Source of the DNA: Mycolicibacter longobardus
GTDB lineage: Bacteria > Actinomycetota > Actinomycetes > Mycobacteriales > Mycobacteriaceae
Direction of reading: 5' to 3'
NCBI RefSeq assembly: GCF_002102265.1
Contig: NZ_LQPG01000011.1
Span: forward strand, 62,001-126,000
Length of the DNA: 64,000 nt
Below, piece by piece: positions 7,665-16,833 of this stretch. Below the pieces are notes generated by a model that saw only the letters and a list, made by a program, of their open reading frames with translations, was not told the DNA's origin and made no database searches. How positions within the stretch are numbered: the first letter of the stretch is position 1; each line of letters opens with the position of its first letter. The translations under genes and the position numbers were made by a program.

Positions 7665-9257
7665 ATGTCGACGCAGTCCATGCGGCAGCCCATTCACTCC
7701 GGGCATCTCACCATCGGCGGCCTCAAGCGCAACAGGGACAAACCGGTGCTGTTCCTCGGCGACACCACGTTGACCGGTGGTCAGCTCGCGGAACGCATCA
7801 GCCAGTACATTCAGGCGTTCGAGGCGCTCGGCGCTGACACGTTCGGCCTGCTGTCCCTGAACCGCCCCGAGGTGTTGATGATCATCGGCGCCGGCCAGAT
7901 CCAGGGACACCGGCGCACCGCGCTTCACCCGCTGGGCTCGCTGGACGACCATGCCTACGTGCTGGCCGACGCCGAGGTCACCTCGCTGATCATCGATCCC
8001 ACACCGGCTTTCGTGGAACGCGCCCTGGGTCTGCTCGAAAAGGTGCCGACGTTACGACAGGTGCTGACCATCGGCCCGGTGCCGCCGGAGCTCGAAGGGA
8101 AGGCTGTCGACCTGGCTGCCGAGGCGGCCAAGTACGACCCGCAGCCGCTGGTGGCCGCGGACCTGGCCGCGGATCACATCGGCGGCCTCACCTACACCGG
8201 CGGGACCACCGGCAAGCCGAAGGGCGTTATCGGCACCGTGGGGTCCATCACCGCGATGACGACCATTCAGCTCGCGGAGTGGGAGTGGCCGGAGCGCCCG
8301 AAGTTCCTGATGTGCACTCCGCTTTCGCATGCGGGTGCGGCGTTTTTCGTGCCGACGATTGTCAAGGGCGGTGAGCTGGTGGTGCTCACCAAATTCGATC
8401 CGGCCGAGGTGCTGCGGGTGATCGAGGAACAGAAGATCACCGCCACCATGCTGGTGCCCTCGATGATCTACGCGCTGATGGATCACCCGGACTCGCACAC
8501 TCGCGACCTGTCTTCGCTGGAGACGGTGTACTACGGCGCCTCGGCGATGAACCCGGTTCGGCTGCAGGAGGCCATCGACAGGTTCGGCCCGATCTTCGCC
8601 CAGTACTACGGCCAGTCCGAGGCGCCGATGGTGATCACCTACCTGTCCAAGGGCGACCACGACCAGAAGCGGCTCACCTCATGCGGCCGCCCGACGCTGT
8701 TCGCCCGGGTGGCGCTGCTGGGCGACGACGGCAACCCGGTGGCCCAGGGTGAGGTCGGGGAGATCTGCGTGTCCGGGCCGCTGGTGTCGGGCGGCTACTG
8801 GAAGCTTCCGGAGGCCACCGCCGACACCTTCAGGGACGGCTGGATGCACACCGGCGACCTGGCCCGGGAGGATGAAGACGGCTTCTACTACATCGTGGAC
8901 CGCACCAAGGACATGATCGTCACCGGCGGTTTCAACGTGTTCCCCCGCGAGGTCGAGGATGTGATCGCCGAGCACCCGTCGGTGGCCCAGGTGTGCGTGA
9001 TCGGAACCCCCGACGAGAAGTGGGGCGAGGCGGTGACCGCAGTTGTGGTGCTGCGTCCGGGCGTCGACAGCGATGACGCCGCGGTGGCCACGATGACCGC
9101 CGAGATCCAGTCCGCGGTCAAGGAACGCAAGGGTTCGGTTCAGTCGCCCAAGCAGGTGATCGTCGCCGAATCGGTGCCGGTGACCGCGCTGGGTAAGCCG
9201 GACAAGAAGGCGGTGCGTGCCCAGTTCTGGTCCGGCGCAGCACGTTCCGTCGGCTGA
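7665..9257 (+). CDS. fadD8: Fatty-acid/acyl-CoA synthetase, FadD8-like
   Basis: An AMP-forming ligase of 530 residues that activates a carboxylic acid substrate with ATP and CoA. The P-loop [11 protein letters not shown], the Y-Y-G-Q-S-E motif ([16 protein letters not shown]), the hinge motif [19 protein letters not shown] and the C-terminal catalytic lysine region ([11 protein letters not shown]) are intact. GGAGGTAGCCCG before the ATG at 7665 fixes the start, although the frame is open to 7365. It matches M. tuberculosis FadD8 almost throughout. The chain specificity is not evident from sequence. It converges with the oxidoreductase gene at 9260. Confidence 0.85.
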   Translation: MSTQSMRQPIHSGHLTIGGLKRNRDKPVLFLGDTTLTGGQLAERISQYIQAFEALGADTFGLLSLNRPEVLMIIGAGQIQGHRRTALHPLGSLDDHAYVLADAEVTSLIIDPTPAFVERALGLLEKVPTLRQVLTIGPVPPELEGKAVDLAAEAAKYDPQPLVAADLAADHIGGLTYTGGTTGKPKGVIGTVGSITAMTTIQLAEWEWPERPKFLMCTPLSHAGAAFFVPTIVKGGELVVLTKFDPAEVLRVIEEQKITATMLVPSMIYALMDHPDSHTRDLSSLETVYYGASAMNPVRLQEAIDRFGPIFAQYYGQSEAPMVITYLSKGDHDQKRLTSCGRPTLFARVALLGDDGNPVAQGEVGEICVSGPLVSGGYWKLPEATADTFRDGWMHTGDLAREDEDGFYYIVDRTKDMIVTGGFNVFPREVEDVIAEHPSVAQVCVIGTPDEKWGEAVTAVVVLRPGVDSDDAAVATMTAEIQSAVKERKGSVQSPKQVIVAESVPVTALGKPDKKAVRAQFWSGAARSVG

Positions 9258-9259
9258 GA

Positions 9260-10123
9260 TCAGCTCAGGGCGTCGGCCAGCTGTCGCCACTGCTCCCGTG
9301 GGAAGGCGCGCGGGTCGGCGTCCAGCAGCTGGACGCAGACGTGGTCGGCTCCGGCGGCCCGGTGCTCGGCGATCCGGCTGGTCACGGCCTCCGGGGTTCC
9401 CCAGGCGATGATCGCGTCGAAGATCCGATCGCTGACGGAGGCGATGTCGTCTTCGGAGAACCCGGACCGCAGCAGGTTGTTGGCGTAGTTGGGCAGCGCC
9501 AGGTAGGAGCCCAGCCATTTGGTGCCGATCTCGCGTGCCTCTTCGCGGCTGGAGCACAAGATGGCGGTCTGCTCGGGCAGCAGCAACGGGCCCACGCCGA
9601 GCTGTTCGCGGGCGAACCGGGTGTGCTCGGGAGTGACCAGATAGGGGTGGGCGCCGCGGCTCCGGGTGGCGGCCAGCTCCAGCATCTTCGGGCCGAGCGC
9701 CGCGAGCACCCGGGAGTCGACCGGGACGGGTGTGTCGGCGGCGTCGAGGCCGTCGAGAAACTCGCTCATCGCGCGCAGCGGTCGGCGGTAGCGCCCGGGA
9801 TCCCCGGCGTCGATCAGCGGAGCATGGCTGACACCGATGCCGAGCAGGAACCGATCACCGTGGGCTGCAGTCAGTGATGCGTATGACGCCGCCACGTCGG
9901 CCGGTGCGTGCATCCACAGGTTCAGGATGCCGGTCGCGATGACCGCCTGGCGGGTGGCTGACAGCAGGTTGCCCACCGAGTCGAACACCGGCCCGCCGAC
10001 ATCGGGTATCCACAGCACGCCGAAGCCCAGTTGCTCCAATTCGGCGGCCGCGTCGGCGGCCTCGCCCTGATCGCCGTAGCGCAGTGGCGCACTCCAGATC
10101 CCGACACCCGAGATGTTCACCAT
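9260..10123 (-). CDS. F420-dependent luciferase-like oxidoreductase (TIGR03620 type)
   Basis: A 287-residue luciferase-fold protein. Features seen are the N-terminal strand GVGIWSAPLRYGDQGEAADA, ELEQLGFGVLWIPDVGG, TGILNLWMHAPADVAASYAS and GDRFLLGIGVSHAPLIDAG. These segments are typical of the mycobacterial LLM-class F420 oxidoreductase subfamily. The substrate is unknown. It converges with fadD8, leaving 2 bases between stops, and is followed by the SURF1-like gene on the same strand. Confidence 0.82.
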   Translation of the reverse strand: MVNISGVGIWSAPLRYGDQGEAADAAAELEQLGFGVLWIPDVGGPVFDSVGNLLSATRQAVIATGILNLWMHAPADVAASYASLTAAHGDRFLLGIGVSHAPLIDAGDPGRYRRPLRAMSEFLDGLDAADTPVPVDSRVLAALGPKMLELAATRSRGAHPYLVTPEHTRFAREQLGVGPLLLPEQTAILCSSREEAREIGTKWLGSYLALPNYANNLLRSGFSEDDIASVSDRIFDAIIAWGTPEAVTSRIAEHRAAGADHVCVQLLDADPRAFPREQWRQLADALS

Positions 10124-10154
10124 CGCCCCAGGATGGCATAGCCGTGCCGGTGGT

Positions 10155-10994
10155 CTACCGGCGCCGGCCGTACCGGTCGGCGAGTTTCTGCTCGACGCTC
10201 ATCGGTGGCGCCGGCTCGCCGGTATCGGTCTCGCCGGTCGCGGCCTCGGAGTTCTCCGACCGGCGTGCACGCAGCTCGGCGAAGGCGAAGTAACCCAGTC
10301 CGATCGGGGCGAGGATTCCGAACGCTATCCATTGGATGCCGTAGGACAGGAACGGCCCGTTGTCCCGGCGCGGCAGCGCGATCACACCCAGCCCGCCGGG
10401 CTGGTCGTCCACCAGTTGCAGGTAGGACCCGGCCAGCGGAATGTGGGTAAACGCCGCGATCTGGTCGGTGTTGATCGAGTACACCTGACGAAAACCGTTC
10501 TCGGTGAACGGGTTCTTGCCCGGAATTGCCGGCTGCGAGTCCCGCAGCCGAGCGGTGACGGTGACCTCCGCATCCGGTGGCGGCGCAATCTCCGGCAGCC
10601 GCGCCCCGCCGTCCTCGGTGCGCACATAGCCGCGGTTCACCAGCACCGTCGGCCCACCTTTGACCGCAAACGGCGTCAACACCTCGATGGCCGGCACGCC
10701 GTCGATCACCCGCAACCGCACCAGCACCTGCGCCTCGGGAAGGTAGCGGCCGGTGGCGGTGACCGGCCGCCACTGCTCATCCGGCGCGAACGAATCCTGA
10801 TGCGGCAGCAGCGTTGTCAGCGGCACGGGTTCGGCGGTCAGCGCATGTTCGAGCTGGCTGTTCGCCCGGGATGTGGTGGTGTTCTTGCCCAGTTGCCATG
10901 GCGCCAGCACGGTGAAGCACAGGTAGGCGAAGGCCAGCACCACCGCCGCCAGGGCCAGCCAGCTCGGGCGCAGCAGGAAGGCCAGGCGTCGCAT
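10155..10994 (-). CDS. SURF1-family cytochrome oxidase biogenesis protein
   Basis: A 279-residue membrane protein with the SURF1 layout: an N-terminal transmembrane helix (LRPSWLALAAVVLAFAYLCF), the signature PWQLGKN soon after, a soluble domain with RPVTATGRYLP and VLVNRGYV, and a C-terminal helix (GIQWIAFGILAPIGLGYFAF). SURF1 proteins aid insertion of heme a into the cytochrome c oxidase aa3 complex. The start ATG shares one base with the ptpA stop. The positional equivalent is Rv2235c. Confidence 0.9.
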   Translation of the reverse strand: MRRLAFLLRPSWLALAAVVLAFAYLCFTVLAPWQLGKNTTTSRANSQLEHALTAEPVPLTTLLPHQDSFAPDEQWRPVTATGRYLPEAQVLVRLRVIDGVPAIEVLTPFAVKGGPTVLVNRGYVRTEDGGARLPEIAPPPDAEVTVTARLRDSQPAIPGKNPFTENGFRQVYSINTDQIAAFTHIPLAGSYLQLVDDQPGGLGVIALPRRDNGPFLSYGIQWIAFGILAPIGLGYFAFAELRARRSENSEAATGETDTGEPAPPMSVEQKLADRYGRRR

Positions 10995-11473
10995 CAGCTC
11001 AGCCGCTCATCGACCCAGGCGTGCAGACCGGGCAAGGCAGCGGCGATCACCGTAAACGACTCCTCGAAATCGTCCAGATCGCCGTAGTAGGGGTCGTCGA
11101 CGTCAAGGGCAACCGCGCCCGAGCGCGGGTCGAAAGACCGCAGCATCCGGATCCGCTCGGCAGGCGCACCGAGATCCTGCAGCAGCCGGATGTGGTTGCG
11201 GGCCAATGCCACCACCAGGTCGGCGGTCGCGTGTTCGTCGCCGAACTGCGCGGCGAAGTGGTCGGTGGGGTAGCCGTGCGCGCGCAGCACCCGGTTGGTG
11301 CGCTCGTCGGCGCCCTTTCCGATATGCCAGCCGGCAGTGCCGGCACTGCTCACCCGCACCGCGGTATCCAAGCCCCGTTCGGCGATCTGGTGGGCGAACA
11401 TCTTCTCGGCCATCGGCGAGCGGCAGATGTTGCCGGTGCAGACGAACGTGACGTGCAGGAGCAGGTCAGACAC
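10994..11473 (-). CDS. ptpA: Low-molecular-weight protein tyrosine phosphatase PtpA
   Basis: A 159-residue LMW tyrosine phosphatase. In M. tuberculosis this secreted enzyme blocks phagosome acidification. The P-loop VCTGNICRS places the nucleophilic cysteine at residue 12 with arginine at 18, and the general-acid aspartate is in DVDDPYYGD near the C-terminus. The GTG start at 11473 gives the family N-terminus (SDLLLHVTFVC); the frame is open to 11533, but an upstream start would add an unrelated extension. It overlaps ptkA by 8 bp, and its stop shares a base with the SURF1-like start, forming a tight operon. Confidence 0.94.
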   Translation of the reverse strand: MSDLLLHVTFVCTGNICRSPMAEKMFAHQIAERGLDTAVRVSSAGTAGWHIGKGADERTNRVLRAHGYPTDHFAAQFGDEHATADLVVALARNHIRLLQDLGAPAERIRMLRSFDPRSGAVALDVDDPYYGDLDDFEESFTVIAAALPGLHAWVDERLS

Positions 11474-12119
11474 CGAGCACCTCCCGAAGCTCGGCGATGT
11501 CGCCAGCCCGCGTCGTGGCGTCGTCGACAGCATCGTCTCGTCCGTATCCCCAGCCGACCAACACGGTGTCGATACCGTGCGCGGCCGCGCCGTCCACGTC
11601 GTGACGCCGGTCCCCGACCATCAGCACCCGCTCCGGCAGCGGTGCCAGTTGGGTCAGGGCATGAGCCACCACGTCGGACTTCGCCGCCCGGGTGCCGTCC
11701 ACGCTGGCCCCGGCGACCACCTCGAAATACTCGTCCAGCCCGAAGTGGGCGAGGATCTTGCGTGCGGTCGGCTCGACCTTGGAGGTGGCCACGGCCAACC
11801 GGACCCCGGCGGCCCGCAGATCGCTCAGCAGCGCGGGGACGCCGTCGAACAGCGTGTTCATCGCCCACCCGCGGCTGGTGTAGTCGGCCCGGTAGGCGGC
11901 CATCGCCTGCTCGGCCTGATCACCCAGGCCCATTGCGGCCAGAGTGTGGTGCATGGGTGGGCCGACAAGCTGCGCGGCGAGATCACCCTCGGGCACCGGT
12001 GCGCCGATCTGGCCCAGCGCGTGGCGGAAGCTGGCGACGATCCCGGCTGCGGAGTCGGTCAAGGTGCCGTCGAGGTCGAAGATCACCAGTTCGGCGGCGG
12101 CGGTGGTGGTGCGTGTCAC
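11466..12119 (-). CDS. ptkA: HAD-family protein, PtkA-like tyrosine kinase
   Basis: A 217-residue HAD hydrolase-fold protein. The nucleophile motif is VIFDLDGTLTDSAAGIV, followed by ATSKVEPTARKIL and the VMVGDRRHDVDGAAAHGIDT motif. It is very close to M. tuberculosis PtkA (Rv2232), reported as a tyrosine kinase that phosphorylates the adjacent PtpA, though the fold is that of phosphoglycolate phosphatase. M. tuberculosis PtkA has a long disordered N-terminal extension. Here a GTG at 12119 gives a short N-terminus, but an in-frame start at 12212 would add 31 residues. Confidence 0.85.
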   Translation of the reverse strand: MTRTTTAAAELVIFDLDGTLTDSAAGIVASFRHALGQIGAPVPEGDLAAQLVGPPMHHTLAAMGLGDQAEQAMAAYRADYTSRGWAMNTLFDGVPALLSDLRAAGVRLAVATSKVEPTARKILAHFGLDEYFEVVAGASVDGTRAAKSDVVAHALTQLAPLPERVLMVGDRRHDVDGAAAHGIDTVLVGWGYGRDDAVDDATTRAGDIAELREVLGV

Positions 12120-12246
12120 GGATCTATTGTCCCCGATCGCGTGATGGCGTTTGAATCGCTGCCAGATGCGCGATGGGGACCATGTGTCGATGTGCCCGGC
12201 TCTGCGCGACAACGCCCGACGCGCGCATTTCAGCCAGGACGTGCGG

Positions 12247-12918
12247 TTACCGGTGTGCCGCTGTCGTGCGGGCGAACTCAGCGACGAAATGCCTGGCCAA
12301 ATCGGCAGCGTGGCGGCGGTATTCGATTTCGCCGATGTTCAGGGCGCCACTGGCGTAACGCGACGAGAGGCGGGCCAGTGCATGGGCTCCGCTGTTGAGC
12401 GGATCGCCACGATGCCCCTTCACCCAGACGGGGGTGATCGCGTTCCGGCGGGCATGAATCAGCTGTTGGACCCGCACCAGCCCGGCCGTTTGTCCACCAG
12501 CCCGCATGGTGGTGTAGCCGCACGGCAGGTCGTCGTAGCCGGCCATCCAGCGCGTCAACATGGCGATTGCCGCCTGACTATCGCTGATGACGGTGAGCCG
12601 ACGGTTACGCAGGTGTTGTACGGCCGCGCCGATGGCGCGCAGCTCCGAGATCATCACCGTGTTGGATCCGATCAGCCGCTGCGAATGCCGGAACCCAGCC
12701 ATCCCGTACTCGCTGGTAGAGGCCAGCCAGCCGTAGCCGGTGAACGTCCCGCGCACCGAGCCGTCGGTAGCCACCCAGATCGGGTCGGCATAGGTAGTCG
12801 ACGCGGGGAGAGTGCACAGGACCTCGTGCGCCCATAGCGGCCCCTCGTCGAACGTCGTGTTCTCGCCCTGTGGGTGAGGACGAGTACGGTCGCGGGCCTT
12901 GTCCGTAGCTGTGCTCAT
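12247..12918 (-). CDS. RNase H-fold protein (stand-alone)
   Basis: A 223-residue protein with a recognisable RNase HI core: [20 protein letters not shown] (first aspartate), [13 protein letters not shown] (glutamate), [13 protein letters not shown] (second aspartate) and [17 protein letters not shown] (histidine/aspartate). It would cleave RNA in RNA-DNA hybrids or act in a related nuclease role. ATG at 12918 ([10 protein letters not shown]) is chosen; ATG at 12948 or even 13062 is possible. It is divergent from the nif3-like gene. It is distinct from the RNase H fusion at 14908, so the window has two type I RNase H-like genes. Confidence 0.75.
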   Translation of the reverse strand: MSTATDKARDRTRPHPQGENTTFDEGPLWAHEVLCTLPASTTYADPIWVATDGSVRGTFTGYGWLASTSEYGMAGFRHSQRLIGSNTVMISELRAIGAAVQHLRNRRLTVISDSQAAIAMLTRWMAGYDDLPCGYTTMRAGGQTAGLVRVQQLIHARRNAITPVWVKGHRGDPLNSGAHALARLSSRYASGALNIGEIEYRRHAADLARHFVAEFARTTAAHR

Positions 12919-13036
12919 GTACCGGACGCTAGGCGGGGGGTCGGACATCGTTGGCCGTCCGACTCTGCGACTACGGCGGAGAAGTTCGAGAAGAGTCCGC
13001 CGTGAACGCAGAGTCGATGTGGGTACTGTTGCACGC

Positions 13037-14170
13037 GTGACTGCGCGGCTGGCTGACGTCATCGACGTCCTGGATACGGCCTACCCGCCGGAACTGGCCC
13101 AGTCCTGGGACTCGGTCGGGCTGGTCTGCGGTGACCCCGACGACGTGGTGAGCTCGGTGACGATCGCCGTCGACGCCACCGCCGCGGTGGTCGACGAGGT
13201 CCCCGACGGCGGCCTGCTGCTGGCCCATCACCCGCTGCTGCTGCGCGGGGTGGACACCGTGGCGGCCAGCACCCCCAAGGGTGCCCTGGTGCACCGGCTG
13301 ATCCGTACCGGCCGAGCCCTGTTCACCGCGCACACCAATGCCGACGCGGCAGCGCCCGGGGTCTCCGATGCGCTGGCCGAGGCGCTCGGGCTCACCGTGG
13401 AGGCGGTGCTGGAACCGGCGACCAGGGCTCCTGACACCGACAAGTGGGTGATCTACACCCCGGCCGAGCACGCCGAGGCGGTGCGGGCCGCGGTGTTCGC
13501 GGCCGGAGCCGGGCAGATCGGCGACTACGCACAGTGCAGTTGGAGCGTCACCGGTATCGGCCAGTTCCTGCCCGGCGACGGCGCGGCGCCGACGATCGGG
13601 CAGGTGGGTGCGGTGGAGCGCGTCACCGAAGACCGCGTGGAGGTGGTGGCGCCGGCACGGGCACGCGGCGCGATCCACGCGGCGCTGCTGGCCGCGCATC
13701 CCTACGAGGAGCCGGCGTTCGACATCTTCGCGTTGCAGCCGCTGCCCGCCGGGGTCGGGATCGGGCGCGTCGCCAGCTTGGCAACACCGGAACCGCTGAG
13801 CGCGTTCGTCGCCCGCGTCGCCGCGGGGCTGCCGGCCACCTCGTGGGGAGTGCGCGCTTCAGGAGACCCCGACCTGCCGGTGTCGCGGGTGGCGGTCTGC
13901 GGTGGCGCCGGCGATTCCCTGCTGAATGCGGCGGCCGCTGCCGACGCCCAGGTCTATGTCACCGCGGACCTGCGCCACCACCCGGCCGACGAGCACTCCC
14001 GCCGGTCGGAGGTGGCGCTGGTCGACGTGGCGCACTGGGCCAGCGAATACCCGTGGTGTGCGCAGGCCGCCGACATACTCCGCTCGCATTTCGGTGCGGC
14101 CCTGCCGGTGCGCGTCAGCGGGCTGCGCACCGACCCCTGGAATCTCGCGCTCGAAGGAGACCGGCCATGA
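13037..14170 (+). CDS. Nif3-like dinuclear metal-centre protein (Rv2230c-like)
   Basis: A 377-residue NIF3/DUF34 protein. Conserved segments are [49 protein letters not shown] and the inserted PII-like middle domain ending [20 protein letters not shown]; the C-terminal half contains [15 protein letters not shown]. Histidines in HHP, HTN and the C-terminal segment form the predicted dinuclear metal site. The GTG at 13037 follows TACTGT by 7 bases, fitting a leaderless mRNA. The gene ends with an ATGA overlap with the next gene. The biochemical role of the family is unsettled. Confidence 0.9.
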   Translation: MTARLADVIDVLDTAYPPELAQSWDSVGLVCGDPDDVVSSVTIAVDATAAVVDEVPDGGLLLAHHPLLLRGVDTVAASTPKGALVHRLIRTGRALFTAHTNADAAAPGVSDALAEALGLTVEAVLEPATRAPDTDKWVIYTPAEHAEAVRAAVFAAGAGQIGDYAQCSWSVTGIGQFLPGDGAAPTIGQVGAVERVTEDRVEVVAPARARGAIHAALLAAHPYEEPAFDIFALQPLPAGVGIGRVASLATPEPLSAFVARVAAGLPATSWGVRASGDPDLPVSRVAVCGGAGDSLLNAAAAADAQVYVTADLRHHPADEHSRRSEVALVDVAHWASEYPWCAQAADILRSHFGAALPVRVSGLRTDPWNLALEGDRP

Positions 14171-14901
14171 AGGCTGAAGTGGCACAACAACGTTCGCTCC
14201 TGGAATTGTCGGAGCTGGACGCCGAACTGTCCCGGATCGCGCACCGCTCCGGGCACCTTCCCGAGCAGCAGGACCGCGAGCGCATCCAGGCCGACCACGT
14301 TGCGGCCTCCGACCGGCTGGCCGCACTGGAATTGGCCCTGGAGGACTTGGACGCCCAAGCCGGGCGCTTCGAGTCGGAGATCGACGCGGTACGCCAGCGC
14401 GAGGACCGCGACCGCGCCCTGCTGGATTCGGGACAGACCAACGCCAAACAGGTGGTCGACTTGCAGCACGAGTTGGAGACGCTGCAGAAACGTCAATCCA
14501 GCTTGGAGGATTCGCTGCTCGAGCTGCTGGAACAGCGCGAGCAACTGCAGACCCAGGCGACCACCGAGGCCAAAGCGGTCGAGGAGCTCGCCGCGGACCT
14601 GACCCGGGTGCAGGAGACCTTGGACACCGCGCTGGCAGAGATCGAGACCACCCGCGGCCAGCGCGCCGCGAGTCGCGACGAATTGGCCGCCTCGATCGAC
14701 GGCGAGCTGCTGACGCTCTATGAGCGCCAGCGCGCCTCCGGTGGGGTCGGCGCGGCACCGCTGCGGGGCGGCCAGTGCGGGGCCTGCCGGATCGAGATCG
14801 ACCGCGGCGAGCTGGCCCGGATCTCCGCGGCGGCGCCCGAGGAGGTGCTGCGCTGCCCGGAGTGCAACGCGATCCTGCTGCGGGTCAAGGACTTCGGTTA
14901 G
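14167..14901 (+). CDS. Coiled-coil zinc-ribbon protein (Rv2229c-like)
   Basis: A 244-residue protein. The first ~190 residues form a long coiled coil rich in Glu, Gln, Leu and Arg (for example [20 protein letters not shown]). The C-terminal ~45 residues hold a C4 zinc ribbon, CGACRIEI...[10 protein letters not shown]. The family is conserved in Actinobacteria and its function is not defined. It overlaps the Nif3-like gene by 4 bp and is followed after 6 bp by the RNase H/phosphatase gene, so the three are likely co-transcribed. Confidence 0.9.
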   Translation: MKAEVAQQRSLLELSELDAELSRIAHRSGHLPEQQDRERIQADHVAASDRLAALELALEDLDAQAGRFESEIDAVRQREDRDRALLDSGQTNAKQVVDLQHELETLQKRQSSLEDSLLELLEQREQLQTQATTEAKAVEELAADLTRVQETLDTALAEIETTRGQRAASRDELAASIDGELLTLYERQRASGGVGAAPLRGGQCGACRIEIDRGELARISAAAPEEVLRCPECNAILLRVKDFG

Positions 14902-14907
14902 CCGCCG

Positions 14908-16005
14908 ATGAAGGTGATCATCGAGGCAGACGGCGGGTCGCGCGGGAACCCTGGACCGGCCGGCTACGGGATGGTGGTGTGGTCCGCCGATCACACCGAG
15001 GTGCTCGCCGAAGTCAAGGAGGCGATCGGCGTCGCCACCAACAACGTCGCCGAATACCGTGGCCTGGTCGCGGGATTGACCGAGGCGGCCCGGTTGGGTG
15101 CGGCCGAGGTCGCGGTGTTCATGGATTCCAAGCTGGTGGTCGAACAGATGGCCGGCCGGTGGAAGGTCAAGCATCCGGACCTGATCCCGCTGCACACCCA
15201 GGCGCGCGAGCTGGCGTCGAAGTTCGACCACGTCCGCTATACCTGGATACCTCGGGAGAAGAACTCGCACGCCGACCGGCTGGCCAACGAGGCGATGGAC
15301 GCCGCCGCCGGGATCGAGAGGCCCGCCCGGAAGAACCGGGAGAAGGGGCAGAATCCCTCGGCGCCAAAGGCTCCCGGCTGGACCGGCGCAACCGGTACGG
15401 CCACTCGGCTGTTGTTGCTGCGGCACGGGCAGACCGAACTGTCGGTACACCGGCGCTACTCCGGGCGCGGCAACCCGCCGCTGACCGACATCGGCCGGCG
15501 CCAGGCCGACGCTGCCGCGGACTATCTGGCCCAGCGCGGCGGCATCTCGGCGATCATCAGCTCACCGCTGCAGCGGTGCCGCGAGACCGCCGGTGCGGCG
15601 GCGAAACTGCTGGGCCTGGATGCGACCGTCGATGAAGACCTGACCGAAACCGACTTCGGGGCCTGGGAGGGCCTGACGTTCGCCGAGGCCGCCGAGCGCG
15701 ATCCCGAATTGCACCGACGCTGGCTGAAGGACACCTCCACCGAGCCGCCCGGCGGGGAGAGCTTCGACGCGGTGCAGCAACGGGTGCTGCGCGCGCGCGA
15801 CCGGATCATCGCCGAACACAGCGGGACCACGGTGTTGGTGGTGTCGCACGTGACGCCGATCAAGACGATGCTGCGGCTGGCGCTCGACGCCGGCCCGGCC
15901 ATCCTGTATCGGCTGCACCTGGACCTGGCGTCGCTGAGCATCGCCGAGTTCTTCGGCGACGGGCCCGCGTCGGTGCGTCTGGTGAACCAGACGGCCTACC
16001 TCTAG
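14908..16005 (+). CDS. Bifunctional RNase HI / CobC-like acid phosphatase (Rv2228c-like)
   Basis: A 365-residue fusion. Residues 1-135 are RNase HI: EADGGSRGNPGPAGYG (Asp8), NNVAEYRGLVAGL, VFMDSKLVVEQM and KNSHADRLANEAMD. After a basic/Pro linker, residues ~165-365 form a histidine-phosphatase domain with the LLLLRHGQTE motif, ISSPLQRCRETA and VLVVSHVTPIKTML. The M. tuberculosis orthologue has both RNase H and acid phosphatase activity, and its phosphatase half resembles CobC of cobalamin synthesis. It ends the nif3-like operon. Confidence 0.93.
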   Translation: MKVIIEADGGSRGNPGPAGYGMVVWSADHTEVLAEVKEAIGVATNNVAEYRGLVAGLTEAARLGAAEVAVFMDSKLVVEQMAGRWKVKHPDLIPLHTQARELASKFDHVRYTWIPREKNSHADRLANEAMDAAAGIERPARKNREKGQNPSAPKAPGWTGATGTATRLLLLRHGQTELSVHRRYSGRGNPPLTDIGRRQADAAADYLAQRGGISAIISSPLQRCRETAGAAAKLLGLDATVDEDLTETDFGAWEGLTFAEAAERDPELHRRWLKDTSTEPPGGESFDAVQQRVLRARDRIIAEHSGTTVLVVSHVTPIKTMLRLALDAGPAILYRLHLDLASLSIAEFFGDGPASVRLVNQTAYL

Positions 16006-16021
16006 CCGGACGCCCCGCGCC

Positions 16022-16597
16022 TCAGTCGCGCAGGTGCACGCGTTCGCCGTGCGCGCCGAAGATCACGATCGCCTCGGCCGGTCCGCCGACCGCGCCGAAC
16101 CAGTGCGGCGTCCAGGTGGAGAACTCGACAGCCTCGCCGGGCCCGATCAGGAAATCGTCGTCGCCCAGCACCAGCCGGAGCCGGCCGGACAACACATACA
16201 TCCACTCGTGCCCCTCATGCACCGGCAACTCCGCCGGGCGGCGGCGCCGCACGCCGACCCGGATCTTGAAGGCGTGCAGACCCCCGGCCGGCCCGTGCCG
16301 GGTCAACGGCCAATAGGTGATGCCGTTGTGGCTGTGTGAGGTGCCCCGCACCCGCGGGTCCGGCTGCTGCGGGGCACGCAGCAACTCGTCGGTGCTGACC
16401 GACAGGGCCTCGGCCAGCCGGGGCAGGTGATCCAGCGCCAGCCGGCGTTTGCCGGATTCCAGCCGGCTCAGCGTCGATACGTCGATGCGCGCGCGGGTGG
16501 CGACGTCCTCCAGGGTCAGACCCTGCTGGGTGCGCAGCTCACGCAGCCGGCGCCGCACCCGAAGATCAACCCCGCCGTCATCATTGCTTGCCTGCAT
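16022..16597 (-). CDS. XRE-family regulator with C-terminal cupin domain
   Basis: A 191-residue DNA-binding sensor. Residues ~15-70 form an XRE helix-turn-helix (RTQQGLTLEDVATRARIDVS then TLSRLESGKRRLAL). Residues ~105-185 form a small cupin barrel (ELPVHEGHEWMYVLSGRLRL then VLGDDDFLIGPGEAVEFSTW). Such proteins often sense a small metabolite. The ATG at 16597 lies inside an inverted repeat; the frame is open to 16618. It is divergent from the microprotein/YeiH transporter pair, so it may regulate them. It begins the block that is absent here in M. tuberculosis. Confidence 0.87.
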   Translation of the reverse strand: MQASNDDGGVDLRVRRRLRELRTQQGLTLEDVATRARIDVSTLSRLESGKRRLALDHLPRLAEALSVSTDELLRAPQQPDPRVRGTSHSHNGITYWPLTRHGPAGGLHAFKIRVGVRRRRPAELPVHEGHEWMYVLSGRLRLVLGDDDFLIGPGEAVEFSTWTPHWFGAVGGPAEAIVIFGAHGERVHLRD

Positions 16598-16604
16598 AGC
16601 AAGC
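16586..16604. promoter_or_regulatory. Palindrome over the XRE-cupin start codon
   Basis: GCTTGC and GCAAGC form perfect 6-bp arms around a 7-base spacer that contains the ATG (complement of 16595-16597). The position suggests autoregulation by the encoded XRE-cupin protein and possibly control of the divergent transporter. This is inferred from symmetry only. Confidence 0.4.
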
Positions 16605-16733
16605 CACGTTGCCACCACTCGTTGCGAGCCGGCAAGGGCAGGTGCACTTTTCCAGCAACGTTGATTTGAACTCTGTCGCCCAGCAGCGGCCGTGTCATAC
16701 CGTTACGCCGGAACGGCTGAAGAGAGGTCGCAG

Positions 16734-16829
16734 ATGAAGTGGTTGGGCCCGGACGGTTGGGCGAACCTGTTGGTGGGCGTGCTCGTTGCGTTGGCCATCG
16801 CCGACCTGCTGCCCAGGATTCCGTGGTGA
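16734..16829 (+). CDS. 31-residue membrane microprotein upstream of the YeiH-like transporter
   Basis: A very short gene: [20 protein letters not shown] then [18 protein letters not shown] lies 7 bases before the ATG. The product is one hydrophobic helix with aromatic ends. The stop at 16829 is 4 bases before the transporter ATG, so the two are translationally coupled. It may be a small accessory subunit of the transporter, or a leader peptide. No family is recognised. Confidence 0.6.
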   Translation: MKWLGPDGWANLLVGVLVALAIADLLPRIPW

Positions 16830-16833
16830 CGAT

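Noticed and set aside
16000..16021. Boundary repeat for the accessory block (end of RNase H fusion versus region before rnpB)
   Set aside because: I compared the two ends by eye and found no duplication like those at rnpB and ilvE.
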